A stretch of DNA of 64,000 nucleotides from Guadua angustifolia (lineage: Eukaryota > Streptophyta > Magnoliopsida > Poales > Poaceae), in the NCBI GenBank assembly GCA_036346375.1, contig CM070520.1, positions 16,503,791 through 16,567,790 of the forward strand. The letters are read 5' to 3'. The translations under genes were made by a program, and so were the position numbers. The notes beneath the pieces are model-generated. The model worked only from the letters and a program-made list of their open reading frames with translations, searched no databases and was not told the DNA's origin. Positions 1 through 12,761 of this stretch are shown here, one piece after another. Position 1 is the stretch's first letter. Every line of letters begins with the position of its first letter.

Positions 1-2020
1 AATCCACAGCAAGGTTTGCACGCACAGTAGCAGAAGATAGCTTTTTTATATTGATTATGCACATTATGGGTTACTCTCTGATGTTTCTTAGGAACACACA
101 TCAGATAGACAGATACACAAACAACAGCTGTTTTAGACTTTTAGTGGATAGCATGCCATTTCTGTACTGTTCTTTCCTCTTGCAAGCATGATTTGCAGGT
201 CTGGAAAGTATGGTATCATATTCAAATGGTGCCATTTTTTCCTGAGATAACGTTGAGTCTTGATATTGCAAAAACAGACTTTTCTTCACTATGGTCAGCT
301 GAGCTACATCGCAGTTTTCAGTTTCTATATCTCCAGTATTATAATAAATGTTGTTATGAATAGCACTTGTTGTATTCAATATGAGGCCAATGACCAGTAT
401 ATATAGTTGTACAGGTGGGAATAAAAGGAAAACCTATACAAGACAATACCTATACTAAGAAACCTTATATAAGGAAAACCTGTTCTATCTTTTTTTAACT
501 GTCCCATTTCACATATGGTGCCAGTGGCATCATTTCATCATGTTTCTTTAATTTTACATCAGTTTCAAGTAGTGGACTGCTATGCTCCTTTGTAATGTCC
601 TACCATCAAACACTTCTGCCATCCTCCATGTCGACAACTTGACAATTCCGGCTGCCCCTCCAGATGGTTAGCAGACATATTGTTTGGTGATGGCTGCATC
701 GAAATTAAATGCTGTTATATTATTTAACCAAATTTTGTTGATATTTAATCATTTGGCGGGTTAATGACATGCATGAACTTCCAGATATTCAAGCTGTATT
801 GAATTATGAGTCTGTGATATTTAATTGATAATTGTGTGGGTTCCTTTATGCATATCTAGTGACTGTTGTGAGCAAGGTGTAATACATTGAGTCAACTAGT
901 ACTGCTCAATGAGTATCACAATGGTGCATCCTTATATTTGAACTCCAGTTCATCTTGTCTAGAGTCATTATTAATACTTCAGCAATCCAGAAACTATGCA
1001 AACTCCTTTATTAGATTACTTGTATATGCCTGAGTTGGAATATTGATATCCACACGACTTAATCACAGTATTGTGTTATCAGATCAGGAACTCAGGAGCA
1101 AAATGTAAGCCATTTTTCATGAGTTTTGGGTTTTAATTTCATTTTGTTTTTGTCATGTGAACTTTTTTTTTCATTATTCAGAAGTGTAAAATAGTTTTGG
1201 CCATTTATCTTGTTGTGAGAAGTTTCTGGAAGTGTTTTATCTTATATTATTAGAAATGGCTTGATTATTCAAAACAAATTAATTTAAAATATGGTTCAAA
1301 TGATTTGCAGTACAGTTCTTCATGTTAACGCCTGTAGTGGAAAGGATTTTAGGACATTTTATGTAGTAGCATTTTTGTTCTGTCTCAGTAGTGCAAGAAT
1401 ATTTTGATATCAACCAATATAAAATTCTTGGTTATTCAAAGCACATGAATTTGGAATAAAGCTTGGATCAACTAGATGTAATTCTATTTGCATGTTCATC
1501 CGTGAGTTTGGGTCTGACACTATTCCTTGTTGGTTCAAGTTTGATTGTGTAGCTCAAAATTTGGGTATCCTTATATGTAGAAATTTACAGCTAAGCATTA
1601 AAACATGTTGTACTTATGGATAACTACCGAGATGTTATGATGATATTCTATAGATTTTATTGACTTCCGTTGCTACTTGCTACCTATGCTTTGTGGCTTG
1701 AAATCCCAAATGCCCTTTCTAGATATTCTAGAAAATAACGAAATTTCCATCTTTTTGTTTATCATGAACAGTTAAGCTATGTTATACAAGTATTCAGATA
1801 ATTGCATTGGATCCACTAGTATTTTGATATTTTGCAGAAGAACGCACAGGTCTGGTACAGTTTACCTTAAATTATACAAGTTTCTTTGTATCAGCATTTA
1901 GTCTGCATTTTGCAAACCCAGCAAGCATTACTTCAAAAGAAACTTTCTGTTCAAATATAGGTCAAGCTACCATATTGGAGTTTTAGTTTTTTATTGGAAC
2001 CGTGAACAATTAGATATTGC
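1..2020. other. AT-rich non-coding stretch, no gene recognised
   Basis: About 2 kb of AT-rich sequence without a convincing coding exon on either strand; open frames here are short and of biased composition. It could be intronic or flanking sequence of the possible plus-strand gene suggested by the candidate exon at 2765-2838, but no splice chain could be built. Confidence 0.4.
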
Positions 2021-2253
2021 TAATTTGTTGATATTTCTGCTTTTGTTGACACTTGAATCTAATAACATGTTTGCTCCTTTTGATGCCTCATGCCTCATAA
2101 CATATTTTGCAGTTGTTTTTGGTATATATGCTGTTGTAGTATCTTTTGGTTTGACATCAAATAGCAATGCTACAAATATCTGTCTCGCATTGTTTGAACA
2201 TGGTATTTGTGAAGTGGTGGGTTTTCTTCTGTCCGTTCAACCCCCAAAGCAAC

Positions 2254-2487
2254 TTCTGGAATGTCAAGTTGATGTTTGTGTTCTTCGATTGGGGGCAATA
2301 TATCTCTCATTTGTTATTTTCGTTCATGAAGAGGGGAGTGCATTCTTTACTAGGATTTTGTTCTGGAATGTCAAGTTGATGTTTGTGTTCTTCGATTGGG
2401 GGCAATATATCTCTGATTTGTTATTTTCGTTCATGAAGAGGGGAGTGCATTCTTTACTAGGGATTTTTGTTCTGGAATGTCAAGTTG
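2254..2487 (+). repeat. Tandem duplication, unit 107 bp, two copies plus a stub
   Basis: The segment starting TTCTGGAATGTCAAGTTGAT at 2254 recurs at 2361 and again as a short stub at 2470 (spacings 107 and 109 bp). The two full copies differ at only a few positions, such as CTCAT/CTGAT. Because 107 is not a multiple of three, the long open frame running through 2025-2660 reads the copies in different frames. That argues against a coding role for the duplicated part. Confidence 0.85.
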
Positions 2488-2764
2488 AGAACAAAGTAAA
2501 GCATGGAACAAGCATATGGAATTGTGCTGGAAGACTTTCCCTGGGTGCTTCACCTGGAGAACAAAGAAAAGCAAAGGCAGAAGCAGAAGGGACAAGCAAT
2601 CAAACAAATGGTGTTACTCAAAATTGCGACAAGCCTCTGAAAAAAGAATCGAATTCTTAACCCAAATTTTGGGATGGCGATGATCTTTTAATTATATGTC
2701 GTTGAATTTTTTTCAATAACAGTTTTAAGCCAGAGAATCTTCATTCCCTTCATATGCGCTGCAG

Positions 2765-2838
2765 GATTCGAGTTTGGTGGAATCTCCAAAGGAACCGCTC
2801 CATTAGCTGCATGCCTTGGTGGCTACATGATGATGAAG
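2765..2838 (+). CDS. Candidate isolated exon of an unidentified gene
   Basis: A 74-nt stretch is bounded by an acceptor-like CGCTGCAG and a donor-like GTTCGT. In one frame it reads FEFGGISKGTAPLAAC and continues to a GGYMMMK end, which looks like real protein. The reading phase fits (2 nt plus 24 codons). I do not recognise the family, and neighbouring exons were not found; the sequence at 3180-3420 could be a further exon or 3' UTR. It may be the last part of a plus-strand gene lying mostly to the left of the window, or a relic exon. Confidence 0.3.
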
Positions 2839-5590
2839 GTTCGTTCGTAAGGGTCAAAATTTCACTTATGGATAATCTACACGTGGAAATCAAAGGTGAG
2901 TGCGTAAAAGCTTCTTGTTTACTCATTTGAAAGCCAATTTAGTTACTGTTGCTATGATGTAACTCAGCCATTTGGCATTTTAGAAATTCCCTCCAAAGTA
3001 AGCTGGGAGCATAAAGTTATTTTGCTAAGGAATTTATCCTGCCCCATATTATTCTTGATACGTACCTACTTTGGAGCATAAAGTTGCTAATCTCACTGCT
3101 TTATGGCCATGATGTGTCTATATTTTGTTGGCATGAAGTCCAATGATGCGCTTTCCCCTGTCAATTTACACCGGTCACAACCCACGACATTATATTAGAT
3201 GCAACTCAGCGGGCTGAAGGATATGTGAATTGTTTTGCGTGTGGACGTCGCACTAGTTGTCTAGTTCTTGAGAAGACAGCATTACCGAACAAGTCAGTTC
3301 CAACCGAACCATATGCAAGTGAATGCTCCTCAGGCCCGTCTTGGTGCTATAGATTTCTTCACTTGCCATTTGCTGGACGAGGCAAAAGGCGATGCCTGAT
3401 GGAGACCTGTAATTTTTTTTTGTGATAGTTACTACTTTGTTGGTGCTGTCATGTCCGCAAATTGGATGACTGTGAGGTACTGAACATTACCTGTTGGGAA
3501 GATGGTGCTCTTGCATTGGCACCAATTACAAGTTGGCAACATCATGGCATCTTGTGCCTTTTGCAGCTCCCTCACCCTGTGGTCCATAGTAGGGTGCTCA
3601 GTTTGCATGTAAACATGTAAAGTACACGGCGTATACTCTTCTACTTATTCAGGTGTCCCTTGGCCTCTGTAGACTGTGCTCTGTAGTGCCCATTTCCCCC
3701 CCTTTCGGGGAGTCCTTGGTCTCCATAGGTTGCAACTTTGTACTATGTGCCTGGCAAATTTAGGTGATGTTAATGTTATCTTATCACTAGATGTGTATTT
3801 GAGTATTTCTCCTTTTGCCCTTTAAATGCCACAGCCTTTATTTGAGTATCACTAGATGCTCAATTTCCAAATGTTTTTGGCATGAACAAATTCCTTCAGC
3901 CTGCTCCACCTATTTAAGAACTACTTGTGAGAGACCTTCCAAACTTGATGCTCCTTGCTTCCATCCAGCATTCCTAGAATATAATTTTGAGTTTTCAATA
4001 TTTGGAAATTTGTGACTTACGGCCCTCTGGCCTCTTAAAAATGTGACATTCTTGCCATTTCTCATATTATGTATTTGGCTCACAGCCTCATATTACCGTA
4101 TACCCATTAGCATTGAGAGTAATTGTGTATCCATGTAGATATTTTTTGGAGCCTATAGATGTAGATAGTACCTATTCATTCGATAACACTGGTGATGTGC
4201 CTTACTGATGATGACGATGATGATGATAGCAACATAGTAATTTCATGATCACAGGGTCCAACAAGTGAGTCCTACAGAGCCATAAAAATAATACTAGGTA
4301 ATATTTACAAATGCGAGGTTTTTATGTCCCAGACTCTTAGTTTATATCACTGAACACGCATATCCTCGGAAATCAATGCTTTTCTGGCCATCTTGTTCCT
4401 TCATTTTTCGAATCAAACTCTGTATGAATGTAATTATAAAAATAGCCTCCTCCCGTATCACGAAAGCACCAGTAGATTTATACTAGTTAGACCTACCATG
4501 GTACACGAGAGTGGCACGTAACACGTGTCACTTGCTAAGGCTTCTACGGTAGAGAGGGACTATTTTTACAATTGTGTCTAGATTTTCGGGTAAAAAAAAA
4601 GTGCGAGAGACAAGAAAACTGCATGGCTCTAAACCCTCCGAGATGTTGCAAAAGACAGAATTCTCTCTCGAAATTAGTTAGCGGAGATAAAAAAAGGCGA
4701 TGCCGACGCGGACATGAGTTCTGTGAGAGGTACAATCTCTCCTATCCAAAAAGGGGAAAAAAATAAAAATGAAAGAAAAATGGACGATTGTGAGGCGGTC
4801 CATGTCACGAGAATCACGACAAGTCGGATCACCGAACTTTCCCTGTTGGAAAACGATATATGCTGCAGCAACATTGACGTTGGTGGCGTCCCTTTGTGCC
4901 TTTTGCACTTCGCGGTTATATCCTACTGTTCTTGCACTTGTACAAGTTGTACCTTTCATCTATCGTAATCATTTTATTATCCGAATTTTTTTTTTTGCCC
5001 CGGCAAGCTACGGTCAGAAAGTTAACCGTTGATTGCAACGTTTACTCGAGATTGGTTGATGTGAAAAGGAGATAAATTAATCTAGTTTTCAGCATAAAAA
5101 AAAAAACTAAAGGAAGCGTCTAGTGCCTGGTCGGCCCATCCTACGTGTCGGTTCAACATCGGTGAACTACTTATACAGCAATCGTGATACGCAATAAAAC
5201 GCGTAATAACGCCATTGTACGCTCCCCCCTAGCCGCTAGATCTTTGTAGAACAAATCGCCGTCAACCGTTCGATCTCATAAACAACATGATTAAATGCAC
5301 ACAAGTTTCGCCCTCCCCGGTATCACGTATTCGTAAAGCAAAGTGCTATCAAGCATTCGATCCCATCCCAAATACCATAACAACATCGTGAAATGAAAGC
5401 AACAAAAAATATATCGGCGCAACAAAAACAAAGCTTCCACAACAAACACATCCGTACCTCAGATGCAAAAAAAAAAAATCCCAACCGTCCAACAAAATTA
5501 AGAAAAGCCTTTGTGCAACAAAGTTTCAACAACACAATACAATAAATAAACATCTGTGTTGAAATAACCGAAAGTGTCTCAATTGTGGTT
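2839..5590. other. Non-coding stretch, possible 3' flank then repeats
   Basis: 2839-4000 looks like 3' UTR or flank (T-rich, no exon chain). A short segment near 4430-4530 resembles one near 22490-22590 (both have an ATAAAAATA-like stretch followed by a CACGAAAGCA or CACCGCAAAAGCA block), suggesting a shared dispersed repeat. Open frames at 4.5-5.0 kb overlap on both strands and have no protein-like composition. Confidence 0.35.
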
Positions 5591-5599
5591 TGTGGACTG

Positions 5600-5782
5600 A
5601 GTTTTTTCAAGCCAAACGAGTTAAATGAATTATTCGCTAACTTGCTCGTTAAACTCGTTAAGATAACGAGTTCAAATCACATCTCGGCTCGACTTGTTAA
5701 GAAATGAGTTCAAGCCAAGTCGAGCCGAGTTTTCGAGTACTCATTTAGCTTAGAAGTTTCGAGTTTTTTTTCGACCCCTACA
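5600..5782. mobile_element. Relic of a CTCG-rich hAT-like MITE
   Basis: Repeated ACGAG/CTCG motifs followed by a right end TTTCGACCCCTA that resembles the right end of the better-preserved element at 5879-6127. No matching left end or target duplication was found, so this is probably truncated. Confidence 0.3.
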
Positions 5783-5878
5783 AGTAAGGCACTTACATGG
5801 AAGGAATGGATGGTCAAACTTGCTCGGGTGACATGTATAAGGTTAAGTGGGACTTAGGAGGAGGTGCATTGCATCGAT

Positions 5879-6127
5879 TAGGGCCGGAAAAAAAAGCTCG
5901 GTAGTGGGGCTTGTTGGCTCGATTCAAAATTGTTCCAATTATACTCGTTCATTGGTTAAATATTGAAATGAGTCAATTTCGAATGAAATTAGATTTTGCT
6001 CTGGCTTGGCTCATTGGCTTGGTTCTAAAAATACATCCAAATTATAGATAAAATGATATTAAATGAAACTATGTCAATTTCGGAAAGAGCTCGAAAAAAT
6101 GAGAATTTGGCTCGATTTCTACCCCTA
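5879..6127. mobile_element. Small non-autonomous hAT-like MITE (249 bp)
   Basis: The left end is TAGGGCCGGAAA and the right end TTTCTACCCCTA, giving imperfect inverted termini of the TAGGG type used by plant hAT elements. The flanks are GCATCGAT and GTATCGAT, an 8-bp target duplication with one mismatch. The interior has repeated GCTCG/GGCTTGG motifs and no coding capacity. A relative starts at 27588. Confidence 0.65.
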
Positions 6128-6864
6128 GTATCGATGTGCAAGTGAGAAGCCAACGTGTCGAATTTTTTCTTCTCGCTCCGGACTTAGGAGTCGTAACAAT
6201 TCTCAAATCTAAATACTGCAACATCGTAACAGTAGGAGGTTGAGAGTAGTACGGGATACTGGGATGTGCAAGCCACCAATCATGAGGAACAGTGGAAGGA
6301 GCAGACAGCCTAATAATATCAGATGTCACTTAAAAGAAAGGCTTTTTTTGCTAACAAATGTGCAAGTGATAAACAGGACTGCATCGCTGGGTGTCTGAAA
6401 CTGAAGTTAACATGTCAATGTCACCCTTTCTAACAGCACACATTTATGTGCAACTGTACTCTCAAGTCCCAACTACCAAGTCAGTAAGCTACACCAGGAG
6501 TCCAGGACTAACCAGGTGTGCCATCAGGAGTTCAAGGCTTCAAGCACAACGGTACATTGGGGATTACCAAAATTTAAAGATGAATCCATAAAGTGCATCA
6601 ACCATAACATGCAAAGTTGAAGTCAAGGAAAACATATATAACAGCACACCTGAATTCAGCATCTCCAAACGTAATTGAACTTGAGCTGCCTAACATAGTG
6701 CCAAATAACACAAACCACCCTCTGAAGGAAACCCTGCTGAAATTCTGAAACTCTGCAACACAGGCAGCAAGCTGCGGATCTCAGGCTTAAGTTCTTATAG
6801 CCAAGAAATTATAAATTTCTTATGATGATTACATATCGGGAAACAACTATTTGCCCTTCTCTTC

Positions 6865-7009
6865 TCATTCCTCATCCTCTTCTTTTGGTTCTTTCTCTTC
6901 ACCCTACCGGGGGGACCTCCACCGAACAGGCTTGTCAGTGAAAAGTCAATGTGCTTCTCACTCAACCCTAACCATGAACGAGGGGATGTTGACAATCTGC
7001 CTGCCGACC
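6865..7009 (-). pseudogene. RPS9: RPS9 pseudogene, exon 3 (3' end)
   Basis: It begins after a TGCAG acceptor at 7010-7012. VGRQIVNIPSFMVRVE is followed directly by a TGA caused by a 2-nt loss; the next frame continues SEKHIDFSLTSLFGGGPPG. A family-typical acidic EDEE plus TGA survives at 6865-6879, but out of frame because the glycine-rich linker is gone. Confidence 0.88.
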
Positions 7010-7771
7010 CTGCACAGTGGTTTCAAAAGTTAATGAGAGGCCTTTAGAAAAGATATCGATTTGACAGTATAAAAGATTATGAATAGTAGCATCATGTTTG
7101 CACTATGGTATCAAATATCAATGGTAAGTCTTCTAAACGAATATTTTAGTGGGGGGGCATTAGAGAACATTGTTGCATCAATAAGTTTTTAGGAGACCAG
7201 CATGAGACTTTGTCTGTGATGTCATCACCTGCCTAGTCGACTGTTAAAGTTCAACTTAACAAAACACTCGAATATTAGACAGCAGCCAGTAACTAGACAC
7301 CGAACTACATCAAATGGAGTGTACCGAATTTGCTGTTTACATGTTTGAAGTTTAAACTCCACTAGCAAAACCCTAAACCACAAGTAACATGCACGCATGG
7401 AAAGAATAACACCTCCGCAGTTCCACTCAAAGAAGGGGGCAAGGGGCATCAGAGGATACTTGTAGCATCAAAGATTGTCCCGTTGACTGTTGCCTGATGC
7501 TCCATCCAATGTCATCAACCAGACTCACATGAAATGAGACAAAATGAAGCAGCTTGAATACCAAGTGCTTAAGTAAGGGTAATTTTCCCAATTGAAAAAA
7601 CATCGACAACTCTGCGTACTCAGTCAAGAGACAGCCAACAGGACAAATTAACATTATACCCAACAATTGTTAGATAGCATACATTGTGCAGCTACAACAA
7701 TAAGGTACCAGAAATGGACATTTAACTAAGACACTACAAGATCAAGAAAACAAATGGAGGAACATAGCATC

Positions 7772-7895
7772 ACGAGCATGGTGGATGGACTTGGCCGTAC
7801 CAGCCTTGAAGACAAGAGTCTGAAGACGCCTTGCAAGGAAGTTCTCCACAGTAAGGGCCAGGACATAATCAAGCTTGTTCTGCCCCTCAGCAAGG
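7772..7895 (-). pseudogene. RPS9: RPS9 pseudogene, exon 2 downstream half
   Basis: This piece reads AEGQNKLDYVLALTVENFL, then RRLQTLVFKAG and SIHHAR, the S4 RNA-binding core of RPS9. It abuts the 5' LTR at 7896. After HHAR the expected continuation (about ten residues before the intron) is absent and the sequence turns into intron-like DNA. The intron of about 760 bp leads to exon 3 at 7009. Confidence 0.88.
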
Positions 7896-8476
7896 TGTAA
7901 CATCCCGTTTTTCAATTTTCTTGAGCTTGAAATTCAAAATCCGAACCCTGGAAAATTTTCTCGAATTAAATCCAGCTTAAACGGAATTTTTAAAGTCAAC
8001 AAGAATTTAATTTGATTAATCCATATATCAAACTAATTATTTCTTATTTTTATTGGGTTCCTTGCATTTCATTTGATTTTTCTGAATTTTTGGAGATTTT
8101 TCAGAATTTATTTACTATTTATTTGGATTTATTGAAGCTTATTTGAATTTCTGATTTAGGAAATGTATTAAAAATACTCAAAAGTCCTTCGGGCCGATTC
8201 CACTGTTTATACCCCGCCGGCCTGCTACTGTTCATACCTGGCCCGGCCCGTTTTCCATACACAGCAAAACCCTAGCGTATCCACCGTTGATCGCCGATCC
8301 AACGGCTGGAGTTCGCGCCGCCTCTCCACAGTAAACCCTAAACCTATTTTGCGTTTTCCCTCGCCGTCCGATGCCGATCTAGCGGCTCATGCGTCCACAT
8401 CGCCCGAAACCCGCCGCCAAGACAAGTAGCCGCGGCGACCAACCTCGCTATCCGAGCCAAATTCGCATCCCTAGGC

Positions 8477-8484
8477 TATAAAAG
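8477..8484 (+). promoter_or_regulatory. TATA box of the 5' LTR
   Basis: TATAAAAG, about 580 bp into the LTR, repeated at the equivalent place in the 3' LTR (16677-16684). It is the likely core promoter for the genomic transcript and is followed by GC-rich leader-like sequence. Confidence 0.6.
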
Positions 8485-8839
8485 CGGTCTGACCCTTCCC
8501 GAGGTTTCCTCTCCGCGCCGACAGCCTCTTTCTTCTCCCATGAGACGCCGTCTGGAGGAAGCTAGACTCGCCGGTTGCTCCACCGCCGAGTTGTTCCGCC
8601 GCTCTTGCTCCTCTCCGTGAGTCTCCGTAGTGTCTTTGGTACCGTCGAGTCCATCTTTGCAAGAGCTACCGGAAGCACTAATTCTTTTACTCGTTCCGGC
8701 CGTCCTTCGCCGGTTGGCATGTCGTCGTCTCCAGCTCCGTTGAACCAGCGCCGCCACTCGCCGTCGTTATTCCTCGAGTCCTCCCGGCCGTCGGATCATC
8801 AACCAGCGGCTGGATCTGCGCCACGTACCTCGGTAAACC

Positions 8840-9100
8840 TCCAACCAAACAGATTCGCCACCTCATCGCCATGTCATCGCCGCGTGTGCGCCACTTGGGT
8901 GCCACGTTTGCTCTAGTGCCGTGTCAGCACGCCACATCGTCGTTTGCATCGCACGTGTCGCCCCGTGTCGCCAGGTGTGCGCCACGCAAACCGCAACCCT
9001 AACGTGTACGCCACGTGTCTGCCAGGTGTGCGCCACATCGTGCCACGCATTCGCCACATGTCCGCCACGTACACGCCACGCCACCACATACCTCTCGGTG
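8840..9100. repeat. GCCAC-rich degenerate short repeat with G-box words
   Basis: Many short copies of CGCCACGTGTC, CGCCACATGTC and similar words in about 260 bp. CACGTG or ACGTGT cores are the known binding words of plant bZIP/bHLH factors. The same block occurs at about 17040-17290 in the 3' LTR. It lies downstream of the TATA box, so a leader or enhancer role is inference. Confidence 0.5.
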
Positions 9101-11057
9101 CACTCAGTTCACGGTGAACCGTGTAGCTGACGTATGGACCCCACATGTCAGCGCATTGATGTTATTATGTTCTGATTTAATTCCGAAAATCAGAAATTCC
9201 AGCGAATCGCGTAGCTTTACACGTGTCGATCTATTTAATTCTGATTTTCTTCCATTTAAAACTTCGGAAGCTCCGTTCTCCTCCGTTCGAACTCCGATTT
9301 GAACGATTCAAATTTCTAAATTCATCTAAAATTAAGATCTATCTGTTGGTGTTATTTTTATGAATTTTTGAATTTTATTTATTTCTGTTTATTTATTATT
9401 TTGCCTCGATTCGCGTGTTTCGCGTGTAGACGACGCACCGGTTGAGGAAGAAGAGCATCCAGCAGGCGTCGCAGCAGCAGGGGTGGAGGAAGGCAAGTCT
9501 CCTTGACCATGTTGAACCCAAATTCATGAGATACTATTTTGTTTTTAAATTATTGCATGCTATTTGAATTATGAATCGTACTTTGATGTCGTTTTAAATG
9601 TTTAGATAAATGCCAACTTGTTATGCCCACATTGATATTCATGTTGACAACCATTGATACCCTAGGAAAACTAATTACTGTAGCTAATGGTAATTAATCT
9701 TGCTATGGGAACGGTAGAAAAATGCTTAGCCATGCTTAAACACGCCAAGATTTTATCCTTATGGAAATAATTTCATTCTTGATTAAAGATGATTTATGAA
9801 ATGTATGGCAATTGGTGTTGCGGTATTAATTTGAAAGTTAAAAGTGAAAAATGATTTGGACCGGGCGGATTGGTTGAATGGTGGGTGCGGAAGCACAAAA
9901 TTTTGGAATATGATTGCCGCCTAGTCAATTAAGGACCTATTGTTTCGACACCATGGGCCATGCTATACAAGACAACCACATGTCTATATGGGTACGACTG
10001 CTAAGTAATTTGCATGTATCGTTAGTTGACTTCGCCATTGGGCATGCGGTTTGTTTAAGGGTACTTGCAAGGCGCAAGAGGGCTTCGATCGGGTAGCCCT
10101 ACCAATGTGAAACCTTAGCGGGCGGAGTCGGTAGCGGTAGTATGCATTGTAAAGGCCTTGTCATGATCTCCCTGCCGACACACCAAAGGAAGTGTGTTAA
10201 TTGCATGGCGCAAGGGGCTGATCATGTCGTGTGGGTAAAGTGTACCAGCTCTGCAGAGTCTTAAAAACTACTTGAGTAGCCGTGCCTACGGATAAGGGCA
10301 AGCGTGGAACGCTTTCACATAGTAGATTTTTCTGGTTTTTGATTTTAAATTGAAAATGATGGATTTGGTTTAAACATGGAAATGTGGTTGGGAATCCGCG
10401 AGCGGCTAGAGCTCCCGGATATTAATTTGGCGGCTAGAGCCAACCAGGTCGTCGGTACCTGGAAAATTGTTGATACTTCAATTTAATTAATTATGCTATT
10501 TTCATTTTGTCAAATGCTGCTTTATGAATTTACTATTTGTATTTAAATTTCAATTTCGCTTTATGCAAATGAACCCTATATGCCATCCTTTGTTTAAGCC
10601 TTGCATTTAGTTAATTGCATTAAGTTTTCGAGACTTGCGAGTATATTGCATACTCACCCTCGCATGTCATTGCGGGGCTGCTTATTCCATAAAGCAGATG
10701 ATGGAAGAAGGGGTGAGCAAAGAGCTAACGATACACCGTTCGACATCTGTGGTGAAGGCTATGAAGAGGAGGACGACTCGATCTTCTAGGGAGCGCACCC
10801 CAGTCGGTTGCCTGTGGGCTAACTGATTGGCTCTTTTTGTTCTACATTTCCGCTGCTACTTTTACATTTCAGCCGTAAGGCTTCATACTTGTAATAATGT
10901 GATGATGTTGGTACACTCTTTTGCTTAATACTGTTATGAACTTTATGATATGTCTGTGTTATCATCACTGTATGCTGTGTGCGCTAGCTGTTCCTGGACT
11001 AGTGCGGTTGAAACACAGGAGGGTTCGGATTTGGTAAATCCGGGGTCCTCACAGAGG

Positions 11058-11070
11058 TGGTATCAGAGCC
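11058..11070 (+). other. Primer-binding site (tRNA-iMet)
   Basis: TGGTATCAGAGCC four bases after the LTR end. This is the standard plant retrotransposon primer site, complementary to the 3' end of initiator methionine tRNA. Confidence 0.9.
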
Positions 11071-11574
11071 ATATCGACTGTAGGTCGCAACCCTAGTTAG
11101 AATGGTCGTTAGAATTTCAAAATTATTTTCTAAATCAAACCAACGAATTTGAATTTAGAAGTTGGTCTCCTCTTATCTTATTCTTAGGTTCTTACTCCTT
11201 TCCTTTTCTGAATGTTATTTTGAAATTTAAATTTGAACTTATCCCCTGAAATTTCTTTAAGTCTTCGATCCACTGCAAGATCGGTGAATGGACTGCTAGA
11301 AGGATCAAGATGACGGAAGACCGTTCAAAAGGACCCCTATGAGGATTAAGTTTTAGTGCCCATCACAAACCATCTTCGCTTAGTAACCGGAGTTTATTAG
11401 TTTTGTTGCTTGTTTGTTTGGGTGTGTTGTGCACCTGCCCTAGGCATGGTGTTACTGCCCACCTTCGTGGGAATTCTCGCTTCCGCCTTGCCGAAAGGCT
11501 ATCTTTTCCTTCTCTCCTTATCTTTTGCTTTTTCCTCTTGTCTTGTGCTAACTTTCCCTTGGTCATTGCTTCAG

Positions 11575-12760
11575 ATGGAGAGGCAGGTAGAGGCCGTGGT
11601 CGAGAGGCCGTGGGCGTGGTCGTGGTCGTGGCCAAAGAAGTGCCACCGAGCAGCAGGATTCCACGCACAGCCAGGCGAGCCAGAGTCTGAGCTGCCACCG
11701 CCACCACCACCACCTGTTCAGCCCCAGATGGCCGATCTGCAGCAGATGATGGCCATGCAGCTACAGCTACTGCAGGCTCTGGCGCACAGAACATGGTGAA
11801 CAACCCGCACTGCACCGGCTCAGCCCCAATTTTTCCGCATCAAAGCTTGGAGAGTTCATGAGGACTCGGCCGCCTACCTTCTCAAAGCAGCGAGCCTTTG
11901 GAGGCGATTTACCGGGTGAGAGATATTGAGAAGAAGCTGCAGCTTGCTCAGTGCAACGACAGAGAGAAGGTGCTCTACGCCAGCCATCAGCTGAAGGGCG
12001 TAGCTGCCACTTGGTGGGACAACTCTCAGTCTTTGCTCATCAGATGCCCAGCGATCACTTGGGAGGAGTTTTCGAGGCCTTCAGGATCGCTCATGTACCA
12101 CGGGCATCATTGAGATGAAGAAGAGGAGTTTTAAGCTTCGTCGGGGAGCCAGAGCGTGTCTCGAGTATCTCAACCAGCCACGCAGCCTTGCGAGGCATGC
12201 GCCGAGGATGTGGCTAGACAGCAAGCCAAGATCTGGAGGTTCATGGAGGGTTTGGATCCTGACATCAAGGTGCAGCTTGTCGCGTTTGATTTTCCCAACT
12301 TCCAGCACATGGTGAACAAGGCCTTGGTGCAGGAGGATGCTTTCGGCCCAGCCATGAAGTCGCAAGAGAGGAAGATGGCCTTCGGTCTCAGCAGGAGCTA
12401 GTGGATCTCGCCAGCGCTTCCCACCACAAAGAAGTCAAGAGACACTGTCCCAGGAGCACCGCAGACTCCTACTTCGTCCGCGCCATTGCTCGGGACAGCA
12501 GCGGCTTGCGGCCCAAGACAACAAGAGAGGGGGAACACCAACGCTGCAGAGTCGGCTTTCACCGCCACCACCGGGACATTATGCTATGATTGTCCACAGA
12601 GGCGCCACCGATTACTCCAGCCTTTTCACTTGGGAGGGCACCACCAAGACTCCACCACTCGTGGATCGGGCCGTGGGCGCCAGCACACCGAGCACCTCAG
12701 ACTTTTGGGAGAGGCGGTCAACCACGTGGATCGCAGAGGGGCTCAGATGCACCGGATGTG
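11575..12760 (+). pseudogene. Degenerate gag of the chromovirus
   Basis: Starts with ATG at 11575 in an arginine/glycine-rich coding region now read out of frame, followed by PQMADLQQMMAMQLQLLQAL. The capsid part is recognisable at about 11900-12100 (DIEKKLQLAQCNDREKVLYA, then GVAATWWDN) and at 12170-12360 (FMEGLDPDIKVQL, then NKALVQEDAF), split between frames. The expected CCHC knuckle near 12575 is eroded to CYDCPQRRH. At least three frame changes are needed to read through, so it is non-functional as written, unless some indels are sequencing errors (see findings). Confidence 0.75.
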
Positions 12761-12761
12761 G

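Larger units (their letters stand above)
7896..11053 (+). repeat. 5' LTR of the chromovirus
   Basis: 3,158 bp, TG...CA bounded, near-identical to 16098-19243. The region 8840-9100 is GC-rich with many short GCCACGTGTC-like words, and a TATAAAAG box lies at 8477-8484. Open frames at 8471-9302 on both strands come from this compositional bias and are not genes. Confidence 0.93.

Noticed and set aside
2025..2660. 211-codon open frame
   Set aside because: T-rich hydrophobic composition, tandem duplication of non-multiple-of-three length and no splice or family support; likely non-coding.
4544..5032. Six overlapping short frames
   Set aside because: Both-strand overlap, no splice chain, no protein-like composition.
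8471..9302. Several overlapping Arg/Thr/Pro-rich open frames on both strands
   Set aside because: They lie in the GC-rich LTR block, are repeated in the other LTR and reflect short GCCAC repeats, not proteins.
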